Source: Paenibacillus sp. JDR-2
GTDB taxonomy: Bacteria > Bacillota > Bacilli > Paenibacillales > Paenibacillaceae
Length of the DNA: 64,000 bases
Reading direction: 5' to 3'
NCBI RefSeq assembly: GCF_000023585.1
Contig: NC_012914.1
Location: 3,998,001-4,062,000 of the forward strand
Part shown: piece by piece, positions 8,397 to 16,788 of the stretch
Position numbering within the stretch: position 1 is the stretch's first letter
How the letters are laid out: each line of letters opens with the position of its first letter
Translations under genes and position numbers: made by a program
Notes under the pieces: model-generated
What the model was told of the DNA's origin: nothing
What the model saw: only the letters and a program-made list of their open reading frames with translations
Databases searched by the model: none

Positions 8397-8445
8397 GGTT
8401 TATCTTAGTAAACCTCATAAAAGGAGTTTATTGCAGTAAACCTCC
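8397..8445 (-). promoter_or_regulatory. Two BlaI-type operators, GTTTA-N6-TAAAC
   Basis: Two dyads lie upstream of the repressor gene. Operator 1 is GGTTTA-N6-TAAACC at 8397-8414. Operator 2 has GTTTA at 8426-8430 and TAAAC at 8437-8441 inside a longer dyad, 8423-8445. Their centres are 28 bp apart. The half-site and spacing match the general form of BlaI/MecI operators. Operator 2 fills the -35/-10 spacer, so binding would block RNA polymerase. Confidence 0.75.
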
Positions 8446-8453
8446 TTTGTCAA
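8425..8453 (-). promoter_or_regulatory. Promoter of the BlaI/M56 operon
   Basis: On the minus strand a perfect TTGACA (8453-8448), a 17-base spacer and TAAACT (8430-8425) form a strong promoter. The -10 box overlaps one arm of operator 2. Confidence 0.75.
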
Positions 8454-8540
8454 GAGAAATAACAGTCCCTCGAGTTTGGCCACCGCACGCAAAAAGATTG
8501 ACTAAGCAGCAAGAAATATTCTAAAATGAAAAAAAGTGAA

Positions 8541-8590
8541 TAAGGCGATGGAGTTCGCCATTAACCGCCTGCGGGCTAATGACTCCTACC
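8541..8590 (+). ncRNA. Fluoride riboswitch (crcB motif)
   Basis: GGCGATGGAGTTCGCC, followed by AACCGCC...GGCTAATGACTCCTACC, reproduces the crcB-motif consensus, including the GGCGAUG stem and the conserved AUGACUCCUAC strand. The aptamer's last strand is also the left arm of the terminator at 8581-8626. Fluoride binding to the aptamer should therefore prevent termination and turn on the CLC gene 47 bases farther on. Confidence 0.93.
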
Positions 8591-8626
8591 AATGTGTTTT
8601 TTGCATTGGTAGGAGTCTATTTTTTT
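8581..8626 (+). terminator. Riboswitch-controlled terminator
   Basis: GACTCCTACCAATG (8581-8594) pairs perfectly with CATTGGTAGGAGTC (8604-8617), followed by TATTTTTTT. The left arm overlaps the riboswitch aptamer, the usual antagonistic arrangement of fluoride switches. Confidence 0.92.
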
Positions 8627-8672
8627 GCCCATATTCACCTTTAACCATTAACGATTGGAGAGAAAAACGGAG

Positions 8673-9995
8673 ATGAACGTTCAATCTAAAGCTCGGCATT
8701 TTGCCGAAAAAGTCATGCATGTTGCCTTACTCGCGTCTTTATTGAAATGGATTTTTTACGGAGGACTTGTCGGAATACTCTCCGGCAGCGCGTCGGCATT
8801 GTTTCTAGCCAGCCTCGACTACGCTACAGGGCAGCGGTTGAATCATCCGTGGCTGCTGTTCCTGCTTCCGTTCGGGGGAGCTCTTATGAGCTTCTTTTAT
8901 TGGAAACACGGCAAAAATGCAGGGAAAGGCAATAATCTAATCCTTGAACAAATCCGGCAAGGACAAGAGACCATCCCTTTCCGAATGGCTCCGCTTGTTC
9001 TGTTAGGTACCCTTCTGACCCATCTGTTCGGCGGATCGGCAGGCCGTGAAGGAACAGCCGTGCAAATGGGAGGAAGCTTCTCGGAGCTGATCGGCAAGGT
9101 ATTCAAGGTGGATGAGACCGACCGTAAAATTCTGTTGATGTGCGGAATAAGCAGCGGATTCGGTTCGGTATTCGGAACCCCTTTGGCAGGAACGGTGTTT
9201 GGCATTGAGGTAATAGCTATCGGTTTTGTCCGCTATCAAGCTATACTTCCTTGCTTTATCGCGAGTTTTGTTGGACATCTGGTTACGACAGCCTGGGGTA
9301 TTCACCATATCCACTATGCGATGGGAAAGGTACCGGACCTCACAGCAATAGTAGTAATAAAAGTCGTTTTTGCGTCTATCATCTTCGGATTGGCTAGCAT
9401 TATGTTCAGCGAACTGACTCATTGGCTGAAAAAAACGTTCTCTAAGCTTTTTAAAAATCCCGTTATCAAAACGTTCATTGGCGGGGTTGTTGTCATCGTT
9501 TTAGTCTATCTGCTTGGCACAAGAGAATACCTCGGTCTCGGCATTCCGTTGCTTCAGGATTCATTCGAATACCCGGTTGCCCCTCTCGCTTTCCTATGGA
9601 AAACGATATTTACCGCTCTGACGCTAGGAGCTGGTTTTCAAGGCGGAGAAGTCACTCCCCTGTTTGTTATTGGGGCTACCCTTGGGAATGCTCTCGCGGG
9701 TCTTTTGCATCTGGCAGCTCCCTTTTTAGCGGGACTTGGCTTTATTGCCGTATTCAGCGGCGCAACCAATACCCCCATAGCCTGCTTTATTATGGGGATT
9801 GAATTATTTGGGTCAGAAGGTGCGCTATATATGTTTATGGCTTGTATGATCAGCTACCTGTTCTCGGGACATACCGGCATTTATACTTCCCAGCAGATCG
9901 GTATATCAAAGTCCAGGCTGCATCTCATTCCCGAGAACGCAACGTTGGCATCGATCAGGGAAAATAAAAAACAAAATAAACCCGCAAAGTCTTAA
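8673..9995 (+). CDS. CLC-type fluoride/proton antiporter (EriC-F group)
   Basis: The 440-residue protein has the CLC fold with about ten hydrophobic segments. The gating glutamate is in GREGTAVQMGG, where chloride-type CLCs usually have GREGP. The selectivity segment reads AGKGNNLIL in place of the GSGIP of chloride CLCs, as expected for fluoride exporters, which lack the serine. A fluoride riboswitch directly upstream is the strongest evidence for fluoride export. The start is the ATG at 8673, after GGAGAG; an in-frame TTG at 8655 overlaps that ribosome site. It is probably annotated elsewhere as a voltage-gated chloride channel. Confidence 0.9.
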   Translation: MNVQSKARHFAEKVMHVALLASLLKWIFYGGLVGILSGSASALFLASLDYATGQRLNHPWLLFLLPFGGALMSFFYWKHGKNAGKGNNLILEQIRQGQETIPFRMAPLVLLGTLLTHLFGGSAGREGTAVQMGGSFSELIGKVFKVDETDRKILLMCGISSGFGSVFGTPLAGTVFGIEVIAIGFVRYQAILPCFIASFVGHLVTTAWGIHHIHYAMGKVPDLTAIVVIKVVFASIIFGLASIMFSELTHWLKKTFSKLFKNPVIKTFIGGVVVIVLVYLLGTREYLGLGIPLLQDSFEYPVAPLAFLWKTIFTALTLGAGFQGGEVTPLFVIGATLGNALAGLLHLAAPFLAGLGFIAVFSGATNTPIACFIMGIELFGSEGALYMFMACMISYLFSGHTGIYTSQQIGISKSRLHLIPENATLASIRENKKQNKPAKS

Positions 9996-10007
9996 CCTTG
10001 CGGGTTT
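9978..10007. terminator. Bidirectional terminator
   Basis: AAACCCGCAA (9978-9987) and TTGCGGGTTT (9998-10007) form a perfect 10-bp stem between the CLC gene and the convergent ABC permease gene; the first arm is within the end of the CLC reading frame. Confidence 0.8.
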
Positions 10008-10019
10008 ACCACTTGATTT

Positions 10020-10856
10020 CTATTTCAGACCGCTTGTACTGATCCCTTCAACGATATGCTTCTGGAAGAAGAAGAAAATCGCGAATACCGGAATCAAGCT
10101 CACAATCGACATCGCGAACATGGCGCCCCAGTTGGAAAGCGTTTCGGCATCGAGATACATCTTAAGGGCCATCGATACGGTGTACATCGAAGGCTTGTTC
10201 AGGTAAAGCAACGGACCAATCAGGTCCTCCCAACGCCAGTAGAACGAGAAGATTGCGGCGGTTGCCATAGCCGGGATAATGAGCGGCAGAATGATGCGGT
10301 AGAACAACCGGAACTTGCCGCAGCCGTCAATGGTAGCCGCTTCGTCGAGCTCACCTGGAAGGGTCCGGATAAACTGCACCATCAGGAAGATAAAGAACGG
10401 TGCTCCAAAGTACGCCGGAATGACAATCGGCTTGATAGAGTTAAGCCAATGAAGCTTCGAGAACAGGATATATTGCGGAACCAGCGTTACGTCATGCGGT
10501 AGCATCAGCGTAACCATCATAATGGCAAACCAGAACTTTTTGCCCCGGAAATTGAGCCGGCCGAATCCAAACGCTACAAGCGCGGAGGATATTACTGCGC
10601 CGATTGTTGCAAGCACAACAAGCACAAGCGTGTTCGTAATGTAAGTGCCAAACGAATGACCGCCAATGCCTGCCCAGCCGTCCGAATAGTTCGTCCAGAT
10701 CCATTTGTCCGGAATCAGACTGCTGGAGGTGGTAAAGATCGTTTCGCTTTTCTTGAAGGAGCTCATCAGGAGCCAGATCACGGGATAGATCATCAAGATA
10801 GCGCCGCCGGCAGCTGCGATATGATAAATAGGCCATTTCCATTTTTTCGCCAGCAT
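10020..10856 (-). CDS. Sugar ABC transporter permease, MalG/UgpE type
   Basis: The 278-residue protein has six predicted membrane helices and the EAA loop (ELDEAATIDGCGKFRLFYRIILPLIIPA) that contacts the ATPase. The N-terminal helix with MIYPVIWLLMSSFKK is typical of the MalG-type half of CUT1 sugar importers. It is last in the set of binding protein, MalF-type permease and MalG-type permease. No ATPase gene is in the window; CUT1 systems of Bacillales often share MsmX-like ATPases encoded elsewhere. GAAGGAGGGG precedes the ATG. The position next to the rhamnose genes suggests uptake of rhamnose or rhamnose-containing oligosaccharides. Confidence 0.88.
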   Translation of the reverse strand: MLAKKWKWPIYHIAAAGGAILMIYPVIWLLMSSFKKSETIFTTSSSLIPDKWIWTNYSDGWAGIGGHSFGTYITNTLVLVVLATIGAVISSALVAFGFGRLNFRGKKFWFAIMMVTLMLPHDVTLVPQYILFSKLHWLNSIKPIVIPAYFGAPFFIFLMVQFIRTLPGELDEAATIDGCGKFRLFYRIILPLIIPAMATAAIFSFYWRWEDLIGPLLYLNKPSMYTVSMALKMYLDAETLSNWGAMFAMSIVSLIPVFAIFFFFQKHIVEGISTSGLK

Positions 10857-10860
10857 AGGC

Positions 10861-11754
10861 TTACCCCTCCTTCGACTCGTAGTGAACCCAGTATTTAGAT
10901 GACAGGAACAACACGGCTGTCAATACCGACACGATAACCAGCATGATCCAGGCCATTGCCGATGCGGTACCCATATCGAAGAATTGGAAGCCTTGGCGGA
11001 ACAGATACAAGGAATAGAGCAAGGTGCCGTCCAGCGGACCTCCCGTACCTTTGGAAATAATGTAAGCGGGAACAAACGTCATGAAAGCTCCGATTGTTTG
11101 CATAATGGCGTTAAACAATATGATCGGTGTCAGCATTGGCACCGTTATTTTAAAGAATCGGTTAAATCCGTTTGCGCCGTCTACGCTTGAGGCTTCGTAT
11201 AAGCTGACCGGTATATTCTTCAAGCCTGCCAGGAAGATCAGCATCGAAGAACCGAATTGCCAAGCCGACAAGGTAATGAGCATCCACAGCGCTGCCATCG
11301 GATCGGCAAACCATCTGACCGCATCCAGACCGACAAATTGAAGCAATCCGTTTATAATCCCTTTATCGCCGTACAGGTTGCGCCACATGATAGATACGGC
11401 AACGCTGCCGCCGATAATGGATGGAAGGTAAAACAAGGTCCGATACACGCCGACCGCTCTCGAAGCGGTATTAAGCAGCATGGCAACCATAAGGGCGAAG
11501 AACAATCGGAGAGGAACTCCGATAAATACGTACAGGAACGTGACTTTTAACGACTTCCAGAACTTCTTATCGCTTGTCAAGAGATCATGGTAATTATCGA
11601 TGCCAACCCAAGAAGGGGTGGTGAACAGGTCATAATCGGTAAACGACAAATAGAGGGATGCCAAAATCGGTACAAAGGTAAATACAAGAAAGCCGACAAC
11701 AAAGGGGCTGATAAACGCGTAACCCGTCAAATCTCTCTTAAAGATCGCTTTCAT
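10861..11754 (-). CDS. Sugar ABC transporter permease, MalF/UgpA type
   Basis: The 297-residue protein begins MKAIFKRDLTGYAFISPF, the usual MalF/UgpA opening, and has six membrane helices and an EAA loop (SLYEASSVDGANGFNRFFKITVPML). I chose the ATG at 11754, with AGGAG nine bases upstream; an in-frame start at 11820 adds an implausible Cys/Pro-rich leader. It is followed after four bases by the second permease. It forms the membrane channel for the binding protein encoded upstream. Confidence 0.88.
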   Translation of the reverse strand: MKAIFKRDLTGYAFISPFVVGFLVFTFVPILASLYLSFTDYDLFTTPSWVGIDNYHDLLTSDKKFWKSLKVTFLYVFIGVPLRLFFALMVAMLLNTASRAVGVYRTLFYLPSIIGGSVAVSIMWRNLYGDKGIINGLLQFVGLDAVRWFADPMAALWMLITLSAWQFGSSMLIFLAGLKNIPVSLYEASSVDGANGFNRFFKITVPMLTPIILFNAIMQTIGAFMTFVPAYIISKGTGGPLDGTLLYSLYLFRQGFQFFDMGTASAMAWIMLVIVSVLTAVLFLSSKYWVHYESKEG

Positions 11755-11853
11755 TCGGACCAACTCCTGCACAAGATTCGCTACCGGTGAAACGGCTGGC
11801 GCCCAGGAGGAGCAGCACACGTTTCGCGGTGATATATAAGCCTTTTATAAAGG

Positions 11854-11879
11854 ATGGCTGGCCGTTTGCGGCCAGCCAT
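11854..11879 (-). promoter_or_regulatory. Intergenic stem-loop between binding protein and permease genes
   Basis: ATGGCTGGCC and GGCCAGCCAT form a perfect 10-bp stem with a 6-base loop, 15 bases after the binding-protein stop. No T-run follows on the minus strand, so it is more likely an mRNA-stabilising or partial-readthrough hairpin that raises binding protein over permease than a full terminator. Confidence 0.6.
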
Positions 11880-11894
11880 TCCTGCCTGTCATTC

Positions 11895-13223
11895 TTATTT
11901 GTTTTTGGCTAATATCGCATTGGCTTCCTCGCGGAATTGCTTAGCGGCATCTTCCGGCGTAATTTGCTGGAAGTCCATTTGCTCCGCAAGCGAGCTGAAC
12001 AAGGTAATAATCTCTGCTGCGCCAATCGGATCCGGCGGATCCATTTGCGAGCTGTTATCCTGTGCCCAAGCCACATAATCGAATACTTGCTGCTGAGCTG
12101 GTTCAAGCGTTGGTTTGATAGCTTCAATAACTTTGCTGTTTACGGGTACGCCGCGGTCGCCTTTAATCAGTTTGTTGGCTTCAACATCATTGACGAAGAA
12201 GTTGATAAAGTCGGCTGCAGCTTCTTTTTGCTTGGAGTTCTGAGCAATCGAGAAATACATGCTTGGCTTCAGGTAGAGGCCCTTCACGCGATCGGGATTT
12301 GGCATGTTCGCCATTTCCAGCGGACGGTTCGCCACTTGCTGAATACCTACGAACTGGTTCGTCCATTGCCAGATCCCTACTTGCTGGCCTTTGACCAGCA
12401 GGTCATCCTCGAGACCTTTAATTTGTGCCTTCACGTCCGGCGGAGGCGTGTCTCCGTCTTTCACGAGCTGAGCCAGCGGTTTGAAGAAATCAACGAACAG
12501 CTGATCGTCTTCGTAACCAAGCGCATTGCCTTCGGCGTTGTATAGATGCTGGCCTTTCGTACGCAGGTAGTATCCGAAGAATACTTCCGGACGGAAGCCG
12601 TTATCGAAGTAGAGACCCGCTTCCTTCGCCTTGGATGCAAGGGCGAAGTAATCATCCCAAGTCCAATCGTCCGCCGGCTTGTCTACGCCCAGCTTCTTCA
12701 GCAGTTCGGGATCGTATTGGAAGTTTACGGTGTTGACGCCAAGATTAAAGCCATAAAGCTTGTCGCCCAGCTTACCGCCGGAGATCGCATTGTCCGAAAT
12801 ATCAGTAGTGTCAATCTGGTTCTTCAGGTAAGGCGTAAGATCGGCCAGCTGTCCTTTGGAGCCGTACTGCGACAGGTAGGAAATATCCATCTGTACAATG
12901 TCCGGCAGCTCGCTTGCAGCCGCTTCGGGAGCAAGCTTCTTCCAGTAGTCGTCAAAGTTGGCGTATTCGGCTTCAATCTTTACGTTTGGATGTGCAGCCT
13001 CGTACATTTTGATAACTTCCAGCGTGTAATCATGACGAGGCTGCGAGCCCCACCAGGCGATACGGAGGGTAATGTTTTTACCTGTATCCGTTTTGCCTGC
13101 ATTTGCAGAAGTGCTTGCATTCGCATTGGCGGCTTGATTTGCGTTGTTATTGTTGCCTCCGCCGCATGCCGTAAGAGTCGTAGCCAAGATGAGTGCGATT
13201 GCTGCTGATAGCTTCTTTCCCAT
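11895..13223 (-). CDS. Sugar-binding lipoprotein of an ABC importer (extracellular solute-binding protein family 1)
   Basis: The 442-residue protein has a lipoprotein signal ending TTLTACGGGNNN, with C20 as the lipid-attached cysteine, then an Asn/Ala-rich spacer. The mature part has the family-1 start LRIAWWGSQPRHDYTLEVIKMYEAAHPNVKIE and the later segment KGDRGVPVNSKVIE. It captures an oligosaccharide outside the cell and delivers it to the two permeases downstream. Upstream are the kinase/regulator pair, as in YesMN-YesOPQ-like sets. Ligand identity is inferred from the rhamnose genes only. A cre-like dyad lies 26-41 bases before the start. Confidence 0.9.
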   Translation of the reverse strand: MGKKLSAAIALILATTLTACGGGNNNNANQAANANASTSANAGKTDTGKNITLRIAWWGSQPRHDYTLEVIKMYEAAHPNVKIEAEYANFDDYWKKLAPEAAASELPDIVQMDISYLSQYGSKGQLADLTPYLKNQIDTTDISDNAISGGKLGDKLYGFNLGVNTVNFQYDPELLKKLGVDKPADDWTWDDYFALASKAKEAGLYFDNGFRPEVFFGYYLRTKGQHLYNAEGNALGYEDDQLFVDFFKPLAQLVKDGDTPPPDVKAQIKGLEDDLLVKGQQVGIWQWTNQFVGIQQVANRPLEMANMPNPDRVKGLYLKPSMYFSIAQNSKQKEAAADFINFFVNDVEANKLIKGDRGVPVNSKVIEAIKPTLEPAQQQVFDYVAWAQDNSSQMDPPDPIGAAEIITLFSSLAEQMDFQQITPEDAAKQFREEANAILAKNK

Positions 13224-13248
13224 GTTTCTAGCGCCCCTTCCTTAAACC

Positions 13249-13264
13249 ATGTAAGTGTTTACAT
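13249..13264 (-). promoter_or_regulatory. cre-like dyad upstream of the binding-protein gene
   Basis: ATGTAA-GTGT-TTACAT is a dyad at 13249-13264. Read on the minus strand it fits the CcpA consensus TGWAANCGNTNWCA at all but one position (A for the central G). Catabolite repression of the importer is plausible; a dedicated regulator is also possible. Confidence 0.45.
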
Positions 13265-13340
13265 TTCCTATAGTACAGTTAAAAAGGAGAGCCCGGAATC
13301 GAATAACCAGTGATTTTTCGTCAAAAAACAGACATCTTGT

Positions 13341-14900
13341 TTAGGACGTTTTCTTGAAATCCGATGGTGACTTTCCGGTATATTTCTTAAAGACCTGGCT
13401 GAAATAATGAGGATTATCGCCAAATCCCAGCTGCTCCGCCAGTTCAAATACTTTAACGTCGCTGCTTGCCTCAATCAGCTCCAGCGCTTTGTCCATACGC
13501 GTTTTCATGACATAGTTCGAGAATTTATCCCCTGTCTCTTTTTTGAACAGCTTGCCTAAGTAGTCCGCATTCATGTACAAAATCTCGCTTGCCGCCCACT
13601 GCAGGGAAAGGGCCGGATTGCTCATATGTTCGCTGACGATGTTCATCATCTTCTGGATAATGCCGGAGTGCCGGCAGGATTGAATCTCGTAGTTCTCTTG
13701 GCAGATTTGCATTGCGGCATCCTCTACAAAGCTTTGCAGCGCCTGCAGAGTGCTGAGCGATTCAAGCTTGGCCAGCAGCTGCAAATATTCGTTCATCCGC
13801 TTTGGTTCCGCCTGCCGGATTAACGCTACATATAAGGGAATCACATACGATTTGGCCGTGGAGTTATCCAGCCTAAGCTCCGCCAGAATCCGGAATGCCT
13901 CTTCCAGCTCCTTGTTAACCTCTTCCCAGTTGCCTGATTTGGCCGCCATGCAGAGCTGCGTATCGTCAAACAGAAATGCCTGTTCCTCTTGCTCATCTTG
14001 CTGCTGAATATCCCTGACCGTGATAAGGCTTCCCCCGCCTAAATAGAAGCGATGGTTCAGACAGCTTCGCGTATCCATATACATCTTACGAGCTTCCGCC
14101 AATTCGCCGGCGTCACTGATCGCTATGGTTGTATCCAGCTTGAAATACCCCGTGAATGTCCGCTTCACATCCGCCAAAACGGTGAGCAGCTCGCTTTCGG
14201 GATACTGATCCCTGATCAGGATAAGCAGCTGGCTGCCTATCGTAGTGCTGAGCAGAATGGTAGGCTTGCCGATAATATCTTCGGCGATATTTTTCAGCGC
14301 AAAAAGATGATCGAACTCAAACGGACCCTCAAGCTGGCAAAGCAGCAGCCTGGCTTCCAGATTCTCGAGCTGAATGCCGAACAGCCTGCCGTACTCGTCC
14401 CATTCGCGGCGCCCGTAACGCTTATTCGTTACATACTCTTTCAGAAACTGCTCCTTCGCGCTCGGCAGCACCTTCTTCAGTTCCTCTTGCATCCGCTGCA
14501 GGAAAGCATCGGTACGCCGCTCTTGATCAAGCTGTTCTACGACCGAAACAATAGCTTCGGCGATTGTATTCTCGTTGCAAGGCTTCAGCAAATAGTGCTT
14601 GACCCCATACTGCATCGCCTGACGGGCATATTCGAAATCTCCAAAGCCGCTTAGCATTATGCACGCAATATGCGGATAAGCCTCCTTCACCCGTTTCACC
14701 AGACTGAGACCGTCCATGCCCGGCATGCGGATATCGCTGATAATAATGTCCGGAGTCTGTGTCTCGATAAATTGAAGGGCTTCCAATCCGTTGCGTGCCG
14801 TACCGGCAAGCTGCGTGCCGTATTTATCCCAGTCCATCAGAGATGCAATACCTTCCAGAATAATTCGTTCATCGTCAATCAACAGCACTTTATACTTCAT
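13341..14900 (-). CDS. YesN-type response regulator with AraC DNA-binding domain
   Basis: The 519-residue protein has an N-terminal receiver (1-120) with acidic residues D9/D10, phospho-acceptor D56 in DIIISDIRMPGMDG, and a lysine in LLKPCNE. A long middle region of about 280 residues follows, then two helix-turn-helix units of the AraC type (about 415-519) ending FSQVFKKYTGKSPSDFKK. Such regulators activate a nearby sugar ABC operon when phosphorylated by the paired membrane kinase. It overlaps the kinase gene by four bases and precedes the binding-protein gene. Confidence 0.92.
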   Translation of the reverse strand: MKYKVLLIDDERIILEGIASLMDWDKYGTQLAGTARNGLEALQFIETQTPDIIISDIRMPGMDGLSLVKRVKEAYPHIACIMLSGFGDFEYARQAMQYGVKHYLLKPCNENTIAEAIVSVVEQLDQERRTDAFLQRMQEELKKVLPSAKEQFLKEYVTNKRYGRREWDEYGRLFGIQLENLEARLLLCQLEGPFEFDHLFALKNIAEDIIGKPTILLSTTIGSQLLILIRDQYPESELLTVLADVKRTFTGYFKLDTTIAISDAGELAEARKMYMDTRSCLNHRFYLGGGSLITVRDIQQQDEQEEQAFLFDDTQLCMAAKSGNWEEVNKELEEAFRILAELRLDNSTAKSYVIPLYVALIRQAEPKRMNEYLQLLAKLESLSTLQALQSFVEDAAMQICQENYEIQSCRHSGIIQKMMNIVSEHMSNPALSLQWAASEILYMNADYLGKLFKKETGDKFSNYVMKTRMDKALELIEASSDVKVFELAEQLGFGDNPHYFSQVFKKYTGKSPSDFKKTS

Positions 14901-16657
14901 GTTCTCTCCCCCATTTCGATTGGCAGATACAAGGTAATCCGTGTGTCTTGCTGCGGAACGCTCTCTACCCGAATGCCGTAAGCTTCACCAAACAGCATCT
15001 TGATACGGTCCTCAATGTTGCGCAGGCCGATTCCCGTTCCTCTTGGCTCGATCTCTCCGCTTCTAAGCTGATCAATGACATCCGGCGCAAGCCCCGGTCC
15101 ATTGTCCGCTACGGTTATTGCAATACCGCCTTCATGTTCTTCTGCCGTAATCGTGATCACGCAAGCTTCGATCATTTGCTCCAGCCCGTAATGAATCGCG
15201 TTCTCGACAAGCGGCTGCAGGCTCAGCTTGGGCACATACATATTTAACAGACGGTCGGGGATCCGGTTTTCGAAAACAAGCCGCTCTTCGAATCGGATAT
15301 GCTGGATCGCGATATAATGGCCGACCAGCCTCAATTCATCCTCAAGCGTCACGGTTGGCTGCTTGTGACTGATCGTGCTGCGGAGCAAATAACCCAGGGA
15401 TTCAACCATAATAGAGATCTGTTTATGTCCGGCGATTTTGGCAGACCAGTTAATGGATTCCAGCGTGTTGTACAAAAAATGCGGATTAATCTGTGCCTGC
15501 AGCGCTTTGAATTCCGTGTCCTTGATGGTCAGCTGCTTTACATAATTTTCGTTGATCAGTTCGTCTATCCGTCCCACCATCATCCGGAAATTGCGCTGCA
15601 GCTGACCGGCTTCATCCTTCGCTAGATTGCGCTCCTCCGGCTCTTCCGCGAATTCGAAATGCCCGAGCTGAATCCTCTTCATTCTCTGATTCAGTCTTTC
15701 TATAGGTCCCGTTATAGAGCGCGAGAAGCTGAGCGCTGCTCCCAGAATTAGAATCGAGAGTAGGATATAGACGATAATAACGGTATTTTTCGCCGATTCC
15801 GTTGTATGGAAAATCTGATCGTAAGGCATCACGTTAACGTAAACCCAATCCAGATAGCCGGAGGAATAATAGGTGATGAAATAACTTTTGCCCGACAACG
15901 ATACAATCTTGAAGCCTTGCTGTCCGGTTAGCTGCAAGGAAGTCAGATCCATTCCGCCCGGCTGATCATGCGGATAGACCAGGTGGCCGTCCTTTTGCAT
16001 GATGGCAAAATACGCTTTGGAATTATCCGCCGAGGTTACAAGATCGCTATAGAGCCGGTCAATGTCGATCCTAACCGCCATATTGCCCAGATGATCCAGC
16101 TCCAGCCCGTCCACCCTGCGGATTTCCCGGCCCGCAATCAGGGCGTTATCCCCGTAATCCGGGAAAACAAACTGAACGCCGCCAAACTGGGTATTGGTAT
16201 CATGGACGACCTGATCGGTTCTTTCCCTGGAGAGATTAATCATTTTGTATCCGTTTCCATATTGCTTCGAAAAAACATCCATCACATGAAACGACAAAAT
16301 ATATTTCTCGTTGCTGGTGAACGTTAAGAGCCGCTGGCGTATATTTACCGCGGTTATATAGTTGCTGTACTCGGAGCCGCCTGCCTTGATCTCGCTCAAA
16401 TAGTCCTGAATGTAGCTGTCCGTCGCAATCTTGAAGGAGATCTTCTCCATATTGCGGAGCTCCTTCTCGACACCAAGCGAAGCGCTGTTCAGCGCGCTGG
16501 CCGATTGCTTGTAGATTTCCTTGTCGTAAGCGTGAAAGGCATACTTCATAACCGCAAAGGTTGCAATGCCGATAACCGCCATCATAAAAGCAAGCATGAC
16601 GATTATTTTATATTTGATCCGCAAATTATAATAGAAAGCTAATAACCCCTGTCTCAA
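14897..16657 (-). CDS. YesM-type membrane sensor histidine kinase
   Basis: The 586-residue protein has a membrane helix at about 17-38, an extracytoplasmic sensor region, a second helix at about 291-311, a HAMP linker (RSITGPIERLNQRM) and a His_kinase domain with phospho-acceptor H393 in QINPHFLYNTLESI. An HATPase domain follows with NAIHYGLE and GTGIGLRNIEDRI. It senses an external sugar or the loaded binding protein and phosphorylates the regulator encoded next. The start is a TTG with GGGGGG eight bases before it. It follows rhaB by 131 bases, so it may be co-transcribed with the rhamnose genes or have its own promoter. Confidence 0.92.
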   Translation of the reverse strand: MRQGLLAFYYNLRIKYKIIVMLAFMMAVIGIATFAVMKYAFHAYDKEIYKQSASALNSASLGVEKELRNMEKISFKIATDSYIQDYLSEIKAGGSEYSNYITAVNIRQRLLTFTSNEKYILSFHVMDVFSKQYGNGYKMINLSRERTDQVVHDTNTQFGGVQFVFPDYGDNALIAGREIRRVDGLELDHLGNMAVRIDIDRLYSDLVTSADNSKAYFAIMQKDGHLVYPHDQPGGMDLTSLQLTGQQGFKIVSLSGKSYFITYYSSGYLDWVYVNVMPYDQIFHTTESAKNTVIIVYILLSILILGAALSFSRSITGPIERLNQRMKRIQLGHFEFAEEPEERNLAKDEAGQLQRNFRMMVGRIDELINENYVKQLTIKDTEFKALQAQINPHFLYNTLESINWSAKIAGHKQISIMVESLGYLLRSTISHKQPTVTLEDELRLVGHYIAIQHIRFEERLVFENRIPDRLLNMYVPKLSLQPLVENAIHYGLEQMIEACVITITAEEHEGGIAITVADNGPGLAPDVIDQLRSGEIEPRGTGIGLRNIEDRIKMLFGEAYGIRVESVPQQDTRITLYLPIEMGERT

Positions 16658-16788
16658 GGCGTTGTCCCCCCAGTCATCATGCGCAAGTATTGATTAACAA
16701 GAAAAGGCAGCAAATACAGCGAGATAATCCCCGCAGTACCGCTGCCCGCAATACATCCTCTTACGCAAGGTCACTGGTGGATAGACGA

